DNA from: Candidatus Nomurabacteria bacterium
GTDB taxonomy: Bacteria; Patescibacteriota; Saccharimonadia; Saccharimonadales; UBA7683
NCBI GenBank assembly: GCA_020631895.1
Contig: JACKGR010000002.1
Location: forward strand, 62,001 to 126,000
DNA length: 64,000 nt
Direction: 5' to 3'
The notes beneath the pieces are model-generated. The model made no database searches, was not told the origin of the DNA, and saw nothing but the letters and a program-made list of their open reading frames with translations. Both the position numbers and the translations under genes were made by a program. Position 1 is the stretch's first letter. Each line of letters opens with the position of its first letter. This document shows, one piece after another, positions 52,109 to 61,040 of this stretch.

Positions 52109-52147
52109 AAGACCGTATTTTGATTAACGTCATCATACGGTCTTTTT
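52109..52147 (+). terminator. Intrinsic terminator
   Basis: AAGACCGTA pairs with TACGGTCTT, with an inner TGAT/ATCA stem, followed by TTTTT. Confidence 0.85.
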
Positions 52148-52171
52148 GTTGAGAGCACATCTTAATAACCA

Positions 52172-52284
52172 CAATTTTACAAACCAAGGCAGCGACCTGT
52201 TTGTAAAATTGAAAGGAGGCACCGCGAAAGGCGTAAGCTTTTGTGCTTTAGCACAAAACGTAAACCTGTAGCGCGTGCCGACGC
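52172..52284 (+). ncRNA. Structured RNA motif, copy B, directly 5' of a CAT tRNA
   Basis: Hairpin 1 pairs CAATTTTACAAAC (52172-52184) with GTTTGTAAAATTG (52199-52211) and has inner AGG/CCT around CAGCGA. GAAAGGAGGCACC follows, with base stem GGCAC-GCG (52218-52226) pairing with CGC-GTGCC (52272-52279). Inside it the hairpin TTTTGTGC-TTTA-GCACAAAA occupies 52239-52258. The tRNA begins at 52285. Compared with copy A, stems change in both strands (GGCGT/ACGCC to GGCAC/GTGCC; AAG/CTT to AGG/CCT), and the TTTA loop and GGAGGC...GCCGACGC frame are kept. Confidence 0.75.
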
Positions 52285-52361
52285 GGCAGCGTAGCTCAGT
52301 TGGTTAGAGCGCAGGACTCATAAGCCTGAGGTCACTGGTTCAATTCCAGTCGCTGCTACCA
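52285..52361 (+). tRNA. tRNA-Met or tRNA-Ile2 (CAT)
   Basis: Acceptor GGCAGCG pairs with CGCTGCT (G1-U72 wobble). Anticodon loop CTCATAA has anticodon CAT, the T-arm is ACTGG TTCAATT CCAGT, and CCA is encoded. With 39567-39642 it makes up the elongator-Met and Ile2 pair; which is which is not settled. Confidence 0.92.
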
Positions 52362-52377
52362 TTCGACTTTCAAATGT

Positions 52378-53193
52378 TCAATTAATTACTTCAATTTGAC
52401 CGGTGGCTTTGCCGACGCCAATAACTAGTTTATCTACAGGGTTAATGCCCAGGTCGTGACGATCAGGCTTTTCATGGTGCTGGTCATGTCTTTCCACCAT
52501 ACATCTTAAAGGTTGGCTTAATCTTGAAGTATTTATTCTGCCATCTGATATGCCTGATTTGTTTTCGGTATATGATGTAATCCCGGGCTGCAAGCCCATG
52601 GGTACCAAGCTGGAGGCAACAAAACAGGTAGCCGTGACTGCCGGTCTTTTAGATCCTGCAAATTTAGCAGCTGTAAAAACAGCCATAAAGCCAATTGCAG
52701 GTGGAATCGCAGCGGTTAACCCTCCTTTTGCAGCAAATCTTTCGTACCAAGGGTTATCATTGAATATTCTTTTGCCATCTTCTACTTTTGTCAGTGGATC
52801 ATCAAATAGCTCGCTTTGGCTCCAGTGTTGGACCTCTGGTTTTGAAGGATCAATAGGTGCCTCATTTGTACCCGATGATTTTAAAGTAGCAGATATTGCT
52901 CCAACTGTGCTTTTTTGTGCTTCCATGTGATCAGCGCGATGGTGTTTCCTGTGTCTTAAAGCGAACTTGTTAGCACTTAAACCGTATGCAGCTAGAACGA
53001 CTCTCGAGAACTTATTGACCCAGGGTTTAGTCTTTAATGTATGATGTGATAACTCTTGGTGTGCGAAAACTTCAATGGCTATTGATTTTGATGCTGCGCC
53101 AGCGAAAAGTCCAAGTCCGGCAGCCATTAAGACATCTTTATTAGATGAAGAAGAACCCTCATTATGAGATTTATTCCTAAGTATATTTGGCAT
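52378..53193 (-). CDS. Fatty acid desaturase-like di-iron membrane enzyme
   Basis: A 271-aa protein with the three His boxes of acyl-lipid/acyl-CoA desaturases: HQELSHHTL, HRKHHRADH and ERHDQHHEKP. Hydrophobic helices flank them (AAGLGLFAGAASKSIAI; AAIPPAIGFMAVFTAAKF). It would introduce a double bond into a fatty acyl chain using O2. Saccharibacteria usually lack fatty-acid synthesis, so a substrate taken from the host membrane is plausible, but this is inference. It is somewhat short for the family. Confidence 0.85.
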   Translation of the reverse strand: MPNILRNKSHNEGSSSSNKDVLMAAGLGLFAGAASKSIAIEVFAHQELSHHTLKTKPWVNKFSRVVLAAYGLSANKFALRHRKHHRADHMEAQKSTVGAISATLKSSGTNEAPIDPSKPEVQHWSQSELFDDPLTKVEDGKRIFNDNPWYERFAAKGGLTAAIPPAIGFMAVFTAAKFAGSKRPAVTATCFVASSLVPMGLQPGITSYTENKSGISDGRINTSRLSQPLRCMVERHDQHHEKPDRHDLGINPVDKLVIGVGKATGQIEVIN

Positions 53194-53266
53194 TAGTTAT
53201 ATTTTGACTTAACTATTTTTCAGTCGCAAGCACAAGAGGAATATAATACTGGAGTATAATGCTCAT

Positions 53267-53302
53267 ATGAATAAGAATTTTAGGGTATGGACAAAAAGTT
53301 AA
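53267..53302 (+). CDS. Possible 11-codon leader peptide
   Basis: TATAAT (53255-53260) lies 6 nt before ATG 53267, opening MNKNFRVWTKS. The frame overlaps the start of the 54-aa membrane-protein gene in another frame. It might couple translation to that gene. Confidence 0.3.
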   Translation: MNKNFRVWTKS

Positions 53303-53451
53303 TTGTATTTATGGCGGGAGTTGGGGGAACGGTTGGAGGATATCTGCCGGTGCTTCTTGGTGCCGGGTCATTATCTGGTTGGAGTTTACTAGGTGGATTT
53401 ATTGGCGGCATCCTTGGAATATTTATTGGATATAAATTGTCTGATTATTAG
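53287..53451 (+). CDS. Small glycine-rich membrane protein
   Basis: A 54-aa frame beginning MDKKLIVFMAGVGGTVGGYL and ending FIGGILGIFIGYKLSDY. It has two short Gly-rich hydrophobic helices, like small membrane proteins or phage-lysis-type peptides. It is too short for family assignment. Its start lies within a preceding leader frame behind a good TATAAT. Coding is supported by the clean hydrophobic pattern, not by homology. Confidence 0.6.
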   Translation: MDKKLIVFMAGVGGTVGGYLPVLLGAGSLSGWSLLGGFIGGILGIFIGYKLSDY

Positions 53452-53489
53452 TCAAATCGTCTGCGTACATGCTATAATAAAATCCTAGT

Positions 53490-54305
53490 ATGTCAGTACT
53501 AGAACGACCTAAATTAGAAATTGAAGAAACCGAGAAAATAACGGCCAACGGCCGTTTTTTTTATAATCCAGAGGATCCTAACGAGTCGATTCACTCTCGG
53601 ATAATAAACTTCACTAGTAAATTATTTGAGCACTATAAATTAAACAGCGGTCAAGATTTTATGTTTGTACAACTTTTGAGAACAGACGGTGAATTTCAAC
53701 CAATCGTTATGGGTGCCGAAGGAGATAACGTTAGCCTAAAGTATAACGGCACTGCTATTGCTGGCGGTTCATCTCCACTGTGGGAGGTTGTGATCGCACA
53801 TGAAGACGGAAGGTCAGTAAATCAGCTAATGCTTCGTGGTGGCCTTCATGTAATTCAGAGAGATTACGATCACCAAGGCAAGCTTAGGCACGTTGAGATG
53901 CAGGGAGATATTCTTTCAACTTGGCGGGCAGTAGAAATCATACTTGACGATGACCTAACTCACGACTACCTCATAAACGATATACCGGATAAACATTTAA
54001 GATCTGATAGATCTATAGATTCAGATTTGACTAGCAAAAGATTAAGGCTACCTCCCGGTTGTGATCAAGGTAGTAGAAGTAGATTTAACTGTTCTTACAC
54101 TCCCGAAGAGGCAAAAGCAAAGCTAAATGAAATTTTTGAGGGAGAGAATGGCGCAGAATTTAGTCAGGCATATAAGGATGGCATGTTTCATATAGTAAAT
54201 CTCAGAAAATATGACACACCTCAAGCAGCGTTTTATGTTATGGTTCAAATCCTTTGCGAGATTGCCGCCAGACTGCACGACCAAGCAACAGATGATACTA
54301 TATAG
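53490..54305 (+). CDS. Hypothetical protein
   Basis: A 271-aa soluble protein of mixed alpha/beta character (FMFVQLLRTDGEFQPIVMGA; GTAIAGGSSPLWEVVIAHED; VNLRKYDTPQAAFYVMVQIL). I do not recognise a family; there is no signal peptide or helix. TATAAT lies 11 nt before ATG. It ends 2 bp before tilS, so the two genes are probably co-transcribed. Confidence 0.7.
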   Translation: MSVLERPKLEIEETEKITANGRFFYNPEDPNESIHSRIINFTSKLFEHYKLNSGQDFMFVQLLRTDGEFQPIVMGAEGDNVSLKYNGTAIAGGSSPLWEVVIAHEDGRSVNQLMLRGGLHVIQRDYDHQGKLRHVEMQGDILSTWRAVEIILDDDLTHDYLINDIPDKHLRSDRSIDSDLTSKRLRLPPGCDQGSRSRFNCSYTPEEAKAKLNEIFEGENGAEFSQAYKDGMFHIVNLRKYDTPQAAFYVMVQILCEIAARLHDQATDDTI

Positions 54306-54307
54306 GA

Positions 54308-55201
54308 ATGAAGTATATTGTGGCGGTCAGTGGTGGGGTTGATTCTGTTGTTCTTCTAGATATGCTGGTCAACGGCCATATTGATTTGCCGGATGCTGAG
54401 TTTGTAGTTGCTCATTTTGATCATGGCATAAGAGAGAACTCCGCGGATGATGCTAGGCTAGTTTCCGAGTTGGCTCAGAGATATGGGTTGCCGGTTGAGA
54501 TTGAGCGAGTTGAACTGGGGCCTGACGTGAGCGAAGAGAAGGCTCGTGACGAGAGGTATAAATTTTTGCAAAAGAGTCGCAAAAAACATAAGGCATCCCA
54601 CATTATTACAGCACATCACCGAGATGATTTGATCGAAACTGCCATATTCAACTTAAGTCGTGGAACTGGTTGGCGTGGTTTGGCCAGCTTAAAATCTACT
54701 GATGGAATCTTGAGACCGCTGCTTTATCTTACAAAAGAAGATTTGTACTCGCATGCACGCAAACATCAACTTAATTGGTCAGAAGATATTACAAACCAGG
54801 ACGAGGCGTACTCCAGAAATTATGTAAGACGTAGCTTAATCCCAAAAGCAACTTCAATCGATCCGACTTTTAAGGCTAGGATGAATGACATAATATCCAA
54901 AGTTCAATTCTTGCAAGAAGAGATAGATTTACAGATCAAAGGTATACTTGCTCAGGCTAAACTTGATGATGACACGTACATTCTTCCTCGGCACAAATTA
55001 GTTATGTGGCCCAACATTGTATCCCTTGAGATTATTAGAGCAATAGTGATTGAACTTGATCCGGACTGGCATCCGACAACTCTTCAACTAAATCTATTGT
55101 TGAATTATTGCAAGACATCTAAACCTAGCAAAAAATATGAATTGTCAAAACGAGTCAGGATAGATAGCTTAAGTAATCACCTACAGTTTAAAAAGTTCTA
55201 G
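54308..55201 (+). CDS. tilS: tRNA(Ile)-lysidine synthase
   Basis: A 297-aa N-type ATP pyrophosphatase that converts C34 of the CAT tRNA-Ile to lysidine so that it reads AUA. The PP-loop VAVSGGVDSVVLLDML, the motif HFDHGIRENS and ITAHHRDDLIETAIFNLSRG are typical. It lacks the longer C-terminal substrate-binding domain of E. coli TilS, as in short Gram-positive and thermophile forms. A CAT tRNA that it could modify is present at 39567 or 52285. Confidence 0.92.
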   Translation: MKYIVAVSGGVDSVVLLDMLVNGHIDLPDAEFVVAHFDHGIRENSADDARLVSELAQRYGLPVEIERVELGPDVSEEKARDERYKFLQKSRKKHKASHIITAHHRDDLIETAIFNLSRGTGWRGLASLKSTDGILRPLLYLTKEDLYSHARKHQLNWSEDITNQDEAYSRNYVRRSLIPKATSIDPTFKARMNDIISKVQFLQEEIDLQIKGILAQAKLDDDTYILPRHKLVMWPNIVSLEIIRAIVIELDPDWHPTTLQLNLLLNYCKTSKPSKKYELSKRVRIDSLSNHLQFKKF

Positions 55202-55241
55202 GGGTATGTTAATGTATCAAGGTATAAAAGGAGACTAATTA

Positions 55242-57146
55242 ATGGCAGTAGCAGCCCCGAAGAAACCGCAGAATAATCGTAAAAATACCCTAAAAACAAT
55301 CGGGTTTGTAGTATCTCTATTTTTAATTGGTGCGCTATTTTTTGGATCATCAAGTCTTAAGCAGTCAGAATACAAAAAAGATGTATTAACCTACTCTGAG
55401 TTTGTTCAAAAAATGAATGATGGCAAGATTAAGGCTACCGAGCAAACTGGCGATACATTAAAAGTTCAATTAAAGGATGATATTACCAAATCTGTTGATG
55501 GGAAAGATGTAACTGGAAGTAAATTTGAGGTTAGTTATCCAAGCGGTATTGAACTTACAAATGATCAGAAGATAGATCCTGTAAAAGCCAATTTAACGGT
55601 TAAGCCACCGTCTGGAAGTGGTGATGTAGTCTGGGGATTAGCCCAACTACTGGTTCCGGCGATATTAATTTTAGGATTCTTCTTCTTTATGATGCGTCAG
55701 GCTCAGGGTCAAAACAATCAGGCGATGAGTTTTGGAAAGAGTAAGGCTAGGATTGCTGGCAACGAAAAATCAAAAGTGGTTTTTGGTGATGTAGCTGGGA
55801 ATGAAGAAGCTAAGCAGGATCTTCAAGAGGTAGTTGAGTTTCTTAAGTTCCCTAAAAAGTTTGAGAGCGTCGGCGCAAAGATTCCAAGAGGAGTGCTTCT
55901 AGTCGGCTCTCCTGGTACTGGTAAAACTATGATGGCAAAAGCTGTTGCCGGTGAGGCCGGTGTGCCGTTCTTTAGTATATCGGGATCTGAGTTTGTCGAA
56001 ATGTTTGTCGGTGTCGGTGCTTCTCGTGTACGTGACTTATTTGCCAAGGCTAAAAAGAATTCGCCATGTATCATCTTCATCGATGAGATTGATGCTGTTG
56101 GACGAAGACGCGGATCAGGAATGGGTGGTGGACACGACGAGCGAGAGCAAACTCTAAACCAAATCCTTGTTGAGATGGATGGATTTGAAACTGGTGTAAA
56201 TGTAATTGTTCTGGCCGCCACAAACCGAGCCGATGTGCTTGATCCGGCCTTACTTAGACCTGGACGATTTGACCGGCGAGTAAATATTCCTTTGCCAGAG
56301 CGCAAGGACCGCGAGTCTATCTTGAAGGTTCACTTTAAGAATAAGCCGGCTGACGAGTCAGTTAATCTTAAAGCGCTATCTAAAAAGACTACTGGAATGG
56401 CCGGAGCGGACCTAGCCAACCTCGCAAATGAGGCTGCAATTATTGCTGCCAGGAACAACCGCAAGACGATAAATAATAGTGATATTACAGAGGCGTTTGA
56501 GCGAATAGCAATTGGACCCGAACGTAAGAATAAAGTCATGACCGAGAAGGATCGGGAGATGACAGCATACCACGAGGGTGGACACGCATTGGCCGGTCAC
56601 GTTCTGCCAAATTCTGGCGGACTTCATAAAGTTACTATCATTCCACGGGGTGGTACCGGTGGCGTTACCTGGTTCCTGGACGAAGAGGACAAGAGCTACC
56701 ACTCGATAAATGAGTTTAAGGATGTACTGGTAAGAATTGTTGGTGGTCGTGTTGCAGAAAAAGTCATTTATGGTGATGACTGGGTTACTACTGGTGCCGG
56801 AAACGATCTCCAAAAAGCCGCACAACTTGCACGCGAGATGGTAATTGAGCAGGGAATGGGTAAAAAACTTCGTGACCAAGTATTCCACGAGGATGAGGGT
56901 GGAATGATGTTGGATCGAATGGTCCATAGCAAGCCGTACTCGGAGAAGACTGCTGAACTGATTGATAAAGAGGTGGAAGATCTCATTACAGAGGCAACCT
57001 CAAGATGTGAAGCAATTATTAAAGCAAATCGAAAAGCTTTAGATAACATTAAAGATCAACTATTAGAGCACGAGACTTTGGACGAGAAAGAAGCCAGGGC
57101 TGCACTTAAAGGTGCGGTAGCGCCTAAGAGTGTAGTCTTAAACTAA
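55242..57146 (+). CDS. ftsH: ATP-dependent zinc metalloprotease FtsH
   Basis: A 634-aa membrane-bound AAA+ protease that degrades membrane and regulatory proteins. Two N-terminal helices surround a 90-residue periplasm-side domain. Walker A is [18 protein letters not shown], Walker [16 protein letters not shown], the second region of homology [19 protein letters not shown], and the zinc site HEGGH. The Ser in GSPGTGKT replaces the usual Pro and is a small oddity. Ribosome-binding site AAAAGGAGA precedes the ATG. Confidence 0.97.
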   Translation: MAVAAPKKPQNNRKNTLKTIGFVVSLFLIGALFFGSSSLKQSEYKKDVLTYSEFVQKMNDGKIKATEQTGDTLKVQLKDDITKSVDGKDVTGSKFEVSYPSGIELTNDQKIDPVKANLTVKPPSGSGDVVWGLAQLLVPAILILGFFFFMMRQAQGQNNQAMSFGKSKARIAGNEKSKVVFGDVAGNEEAKQDLQEVVEFLKFPKKFESVGAKIPRGVLLVGSPGTGKTMMAKAVAGEAGVPFFSISGSEFVEMFVGVGASRVRDLFAKAKKNSPCIIFIDEIDAVGRRRGSGMGGGHDEREQTLNQILVEMDGFETGVNVIVLAATNRADVLDPALLRPGRFDRRVNIPLPERKDRESILKVHFKNKPADESVNLKALSKKTTGMAGADLANLANEAAIIAARNNRKTINNSDITEAFERIAIGPERKNKVMTEKDREMTAYHEGGHALAGHVLPNSGGLHKVTIIPRGGTGGVTWFLDEEDKSYHSINEFKDVLVRIVGGRVAEKVIYGDDWVTTGAGNDLQKAAQLAREMVIEQGMGKKLRDQVFHEDEGGMMLDRMVHSKPYSEKTAELIDKEVEDLITEATSRCEAIIKANRKALDNIKDQLLEHETLDEKEARAALKGAVAPKSVVLN

Positions 57147-57218
57147 AAGATAAACCACATTCTAGCTAATTTACTAGAACATAGCGATGAAAGTCCTATA
57201 TACTAATAACATCAAACT

Positions 57219-58832
57219 ATGGTAAAGAATTTTTTAGTACGCGCCAATCAAAAAGCCAGTTTTGGAGTTGCCGCCTCGCTACTTGCGGCGTCTAGCTTTG
57301 TTGCGCTCTTGCTTGGTCTGCTTCGTGAACTATTCTTAGCCGGTGGATTTGGCGCAACCAGTCCGGAGGTTGCCGCTTACAAAGTTGCCTTTACTGTACC
57401 CGACTTCATGTTTTTTATTCTTACATCAGGCGCACTGGCTGTTACATTTATACCTGTTTTTAATGAGAGGTATGTAAAAGGTAATAAAAAGTCTGCCTGG
57501 GAGCTCAGCTCTAGCATGATTAACTCCTTTGCTGTCATAACTTTTATTACCAGTATTTTAATCATAATTTTTGCAGATCCACTTGTTAAGTATGTAGTGG
57601 CGCCTGGACTTTACAAACAAGATCCTCAGGCGGCGTTCTTGGCTGTCTCGATGATGCGAATCGTGGCGATTAACCCCTTATTATTCTCAATCAGTACAGT
57701 CTTCACATCTATTCAGCAGGCTGTTGGAAGATTCTTTTTTGTGTCACTGGCCCCGATTTTTTATAACTTCAGCATCATTCTTGGCATAGTAGTATTTGCT
57801 CCTAAGAGCGGATTTAACATGGGGATCATGGGAGTTGCTGTTGGTGTAGTAATTGGATCAATTCTGCAACTACTGGTTAGCTTTGTAGGGCTTGCCGGGC
57901 TGAAGGTTGATTACAAACCAAGGATATTCTGGAAGAACAAGGGATTCAGACAAGTTACCAGAATTTTGCCTGCCCGTTCACTTGATCAAGGAATGGATTA
58001 TTTTCAGAACATCGTTGATATAAACTTGGCCTCAAGACTTAGCGTAGGGGCGATTGGTGCGTATAGTTATGCCTACATCTTGGCAAACGTTCCAGTAACT
58101 TTGGTTGGAGTTGCGTTGTCTACAGCAGCTTATCCAAAAATGACCGAGAGACTTGCCATGGGCAGAGCAGATCTTTTTAAAAAAGATGTTCAGAAGTTGC
58201 TTCGCTTAGTCATTTGGTTTGCTTTACCGGCGGTTCTAGCAACTTTCTTACTTAGAGGTTACCTGGTTAGAATTATTGTTAGAGATGGAAATGCTCAAAT
58301 TGCGGCACTAGTTGGAGTCTTTGCGTGGGTCATTTTATTTAGATCTTTGTATCACGTGCTATCAAGAAGTTTCTATGCTCAAAAAGATACCAAAACGCCT
58401 CTGTACGTTTCAGTCGGGACAGTTGGCACAACTATTGGCCTTGCTATTTGGTGGTCTCAGCCTCAGAACTTTGGATTGATCGGTCTACCGCTCTCTCAAC
58501 TAGTGGCCTCAATTTTTGAGACTATTATTCTCACAACTATATTGCAGAGACGTTTCCCGCATATAATTGACCGGCCATTCCTTGGTGCTGTCTGGCGAAT
58601 GGTATCGGCTTTTGGGATAACCTTTTGGGCTACATGGCTACTTAGGCGGGAGTTTTTGGAGCTTGGTGCGCAGGATAGAGGCTTCTTCACTTTGATGTCA
58701 AAAGTTGGACTACTAGGTCTTATTACCGTGCTGCTTTATATCGGACTTTCTTGGCTATTTAGGCTAGAAGAAGTTGATCCTTTTATCGCCAAGGCTCGAT
58801 CAATTTTATTTAAACCGGTCCGACTGCAGTAG
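57219..58832 (+). CDS. murJ: Lipid II flippase MurJ (MviN)
   Basis: A 537-aa polytopic membrane protein of the MOP superfamily that moves lipid II across the membrane for peptidoglycan synthesis. Signs are SFVALLLGLLRELFLAGGFG, FMFFILTSGALAVTFIPVFN, ARSLDQGMDYFQNIVDINLA and SVGAIGAYSYAYILANVPVT, with about 14 helices. The catalytic-region Arg residues near the first helix are present. It complements murC and the L,D-transpeptidase in the window. Confidence 0.92.
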   Translation: MVKNFLVRANQKASFGVAASLLAASSFVALLLGLLRELFLAGGFGATSPEVAAYKVAFTVPDFMFFILTSGALAVTFIPVFNERYVKGNKKSAWELSSSMINSFAVITFITSILIIIFADPLVKYVVAPGLYKQDPQAAFLAVSMMRIVAINPLLFSISTVFTSIQQAVGRFFFVSLAPIFYNFSIILGIVVFAPKSGFNMGIMGVAVGVVIGSILQLLVSFVGLAGLKVDYKPRIFWKNKGFRQVTRILPARSLDQGMDYFQNIVDINLASRLSVGAIGAYSYAYILANVPVTLVGVALSTAAYPKMTERLAMGRADLFKKDVQKLLRLVIWFALPAVLATFLLRGYLVRIIVRDGNAQIAALVGVFAWVILFRSLYHVLSRSFYAQKDTKTPLYVSVGTVGTTIGLAIWWSQPQNFGLIGLPLSQLVASIFETIILTTILQRRFPHIIDRPFLGAVWRMVSAFGITFWATWLLRREFLELGAQDRGFFTLMSKVGLLGLITVLLYIGLSWLFRLEEVDPFIAKARSILFKPVRLQ

Positions 58833-58866
58833 AGTTAAATATCTAACTCTGTTATAATAAGCCATT

Positions 58867-59262
58867 ATGAATAAGACAACAGAATTTTCGTTTGTGTTAA
58901 AGCCATCTAAAATTGGTGGTGTAGGTGTATTTGCAATACATGACATAGACGCGAATGTTTTACTAACTTTAGTTGCAGATGACTATAAATCTAGAGCTCT
59001 GCACCAGAATGATATTCCTGATGACTTAATTATGTACTGCGTTGCGAAAGAAGATGACATGTGGTCATGTCCTTCAAGCTTCAACAGAATGGAAATAGCC
59101 TGGCATCTTAATCACTCAGATGACCCAAATGCAAAACGTACCGGAAAGGGAGAATTCTACTCTGCAAAGAAAATAAACAAGGGCGATGAAATCACTATTG
59201 ACTACAATAGCCTAGGTGAACCGGAAGATAAAAAAGAAGATTTCTACAAGAAGACTTTATGA
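58867..59262 (+). CDS. SET-domain protein
   Basis: A 131-aa minimal SET-domain methyltransferase-like protein. IGGVGVFAIHDIDANVLL opens the fold, HLNHSDDPNAKRTGKGEFYS carries the NHS motif, and KGDEITIDYN carries the catalytic Tyr. It would methylate a Lys of a protein. The gene ends in ATGA overlap with lepA, so it may act on a translation factor or ribosomal protein; that is inference. TATAAT lies 8 nt before the ATG. Confidence 0.85.
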   Translation: MNKTTEFSFVLKPSKIGGVGVFAIHDIDANVLLTLVADDYKSRALHQNDIPDDLIMYCVAKEDDMWSCPSSFNRMEIAWHLNHSDDPNAKRTGKGEFYSAKKINKGDEITIDYNSLGEPEDKKEDFYKKTL

Positions 59263-61040
59263 TTCAAGAAAAAATAAGAAATTTTTGTATTATTGCTCAT
59301 ATTGATCACGGCAAGTCTACTCTTGCCGATAGATTATTAGAGTTGACCGGAACTGTCTTAAAGCGTGATATGAAGTCTCAGCTTCTAGATAAGATGGATT
59401 TGGAGCGCGAGAAAGGCATCACTATTAAGCTTGCTCCAGTTAGAATGAACTACAAAGATCATCAATTAAATCTTATTGATACACCGGGACATGTCGATTT
59501 TAGTTATGAGGTTTCTCGAAGTTTAGAGGCATGCGAGGGGGCAATACTTGTAGTCGATGCATCGCAGGGGATACAGGCTCAAACACTTGCTAATGTATAT
59601 CTTGCTTTAGCGGCAGATTTAAAAATAATCCCGGTTTTAAATAAAATTGATTTACCGGCTGCGGATGTGCCTAGAGTTACGGCAGAAGTCGTCAGTTTAC
59701 TCGGTTGCGATGAGGGTGAGATCTTACATATTTCCGCCAAGACTGGCGAGGGAGTGCAAACAGTTTTGGATTCTGTTATCAAAAACATCAGTCCTCCACA
59801 TGGTGGATCGTCTGATCAGACTCGGGCTCTAATTTTCGACAGTTATTATGATGATTATCGTGGTGTTATTTTGTACGTTAGAGTTGTTGATGGCGCAATT
59901 GCCAAAGGACAAGATATAAAAATGATCGGTACTAAAAGTAGTGGCCTAGCTCTGGAGGTTGGGCACTTAAGTCCGCAAATGAATCAGGACCAGCAATTGG
60001 TGGCCGGCGAGATCGGCTACATAGTCACTAATCTAAAGTCTACAAGAGAGGCTAAGGTTGGAGACACTGTGACTTTGGTCAGTAGCCCTGCAACTGAGCA
60101 GTTGCCTGGCTATAAAGAGGTTAAGCCATTTGTCTACGCCGGAGTGTTTCCGGAGAGTAATGAGTACTACGCAGAGCTAAAAGATGCGATTGAAAAACTC
60201 GCACTCAGTGATTCTGCATTACAATTTGAACCAGAGAATTCACCCGTCTTAGGATTTGGTGTTAGAGTCGGTTTTTTAGGATTACTGCATATGGACATAG
60301 TTCGCGAGCGACTAGAGCGAGAGTACAACCTAAGTTTAATTGTTACTAACCCGAGTACTGATTACCACGTAAAGCTATTAAACGGACAAACCGTTGATAT
60401 AAAATCTGCTAGTGATCTACCAGACCCGGCCAAGATCGAGAGTATTGCTGAGCCTTGGATCAAAGGTGAGATTGTGGTTCCAAAAGAGTATGTTGGTGGA
60501 GTTATTCAATTGATCTCCTCAAAAAGAGGTATTCAGACTGGCCTGAGCTACGTTGATGCACAACTAGCGTTAGTGGCTTTTGATGCCCCGCTTGCAAATC
60601 TCCTTACTGATTTTTATGACCAACTTAAGAGTGTGACAAGCGGATATGGCTCATTTAACTATGAGTTATCAGATTATCGGATTGAGGATTTGGTCAGAGT
60701 AGATTTTTACGTGGCTTCAGAGATTGTCGGAGCTTTGTCGGTTATGGCACATAAATCTGAGGCCGAAGCCTTAGGCAGAGAGACAGTCTCAAAATTAAAA
60801 GAGGTCATTCCAAGGCAAAACTTTAAGGTCGCCCTCCAGGCTGCTATTGGTGGTAGGTTTATCGCACGCGAGGATATCTCTGCATTCAGAAAAGACGTTA
60901 CTAGTGGCTTATATGGTGGTGATGTAAGCCGGAAGAAGAAGGTTCTTGCTAAGCAAAAAAAGGGTAAAGAGAGATTAAAGCGATTCGGTAAGGTTGATAT
61001 CCCGGCAGAAGCCTTCACGGTAATGCTTAAGCGAGACTAG
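59259..61040 (+). CDS. lepA: Elongation factor 4 (LepA)
   Basis: A 593-aa translational GTPase that back-translocates or remodels stalled ribosomes. G1 is AHIDHGKSTLADRLLELTG, G2 region DLEREKGITIKL, G3 DTPGHVDF and G4 NKIDLPAADV. The C-terminal LepA-specific domain ends PRQNFKVALQAAIGGRFIAR and KKVLAKQKKGKERLKRFG. The protein is full length. The start overlaps the SET-domain gene. Confidence 0.96.
   Translation: MIQEKIRNFCIIAHIDHGKSTLADRLLELTGTVLKRDMKSQLLDKMDLEREKGITIKLAPVRMNYKDHQLNLIDTPGHVDFSYEVSRSLEACEGAILVVDASQGIQAQTLANVYLALAADLKIIPVLNKIDLPAADVPRVTAEVVSLLGCDEGEILHISAKTGEGVQTVLDSVIKNISPPHGGSSDQTRALIFDSYYDDYRGVILYVRVVDGAIAKGQDIKMIGTKSSGLALEVGHLSPQMNQDQQLVAGEIGYIVTNLKSTREAKVGDTVTLVSSPATEQLPGYKEVKPFVYAGVFPESNEYYAELKDAIEKLALSDSALQFEPENSPVLGFGVRVGFLGLLHMDIVRERLEREYNLSLIVTNPSTDYHVKLLNGQTVDIKSASDLPDPAKIESIAEPWIKGEIVVPKEYVGGVIQLISSKRGIQTGLSYVDAQLALVAFDAPLANLLTDFYDQLKSVTSGYGSFNYELSDYRIEDLVRVDFYVASEIVGALSVMAHKSEAEALGRETVSKLKEVIPRQNFKVALQAAIGGRFIAREDISAFRKDVTSGLYGGDVSRKKKVLAKQKKGKERLKRFGKVDIPAEAFTVMLKRD

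Larger units (their letters stand above)
51938..52147 (+). ncRNA. Leader-like transcript with 14-codon ORF, hairpins and terminator
   Basis: After the strong promoter, GTAGGAG precedes ATG 52000, which opens MSKPKKIVIKYIPS (stop 52042-52044). Downstream lie the palindrome CTTTTGGCCAAAAG, hairpins AGACC/GGTCT and AGCAG/CTGCT with an inner CCC/GGG, and the terminator AAGACCGTA/TACGGTCTT-TTT (52109-52147). It resembles an attenuator, but no protein gene follows; the structured RNA copy B and a tRNA start 25 bp later. It could be a small regulatory RNA. Confidence 0.5.

Noticed and set aside
52211..52226. T-box-like GGAGGCACCGCG in copy B
   Set aside because: It resembles the T-box AGGGTGGNACCGCG, but copy A has no such sequence at the same place, and the tRNA follows directly instead of a synthetase gene.
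55823..56927. Minus-strand frames opposite ftsH
   Set aside because: They are shadows of the conserved AAA domain coding strand.
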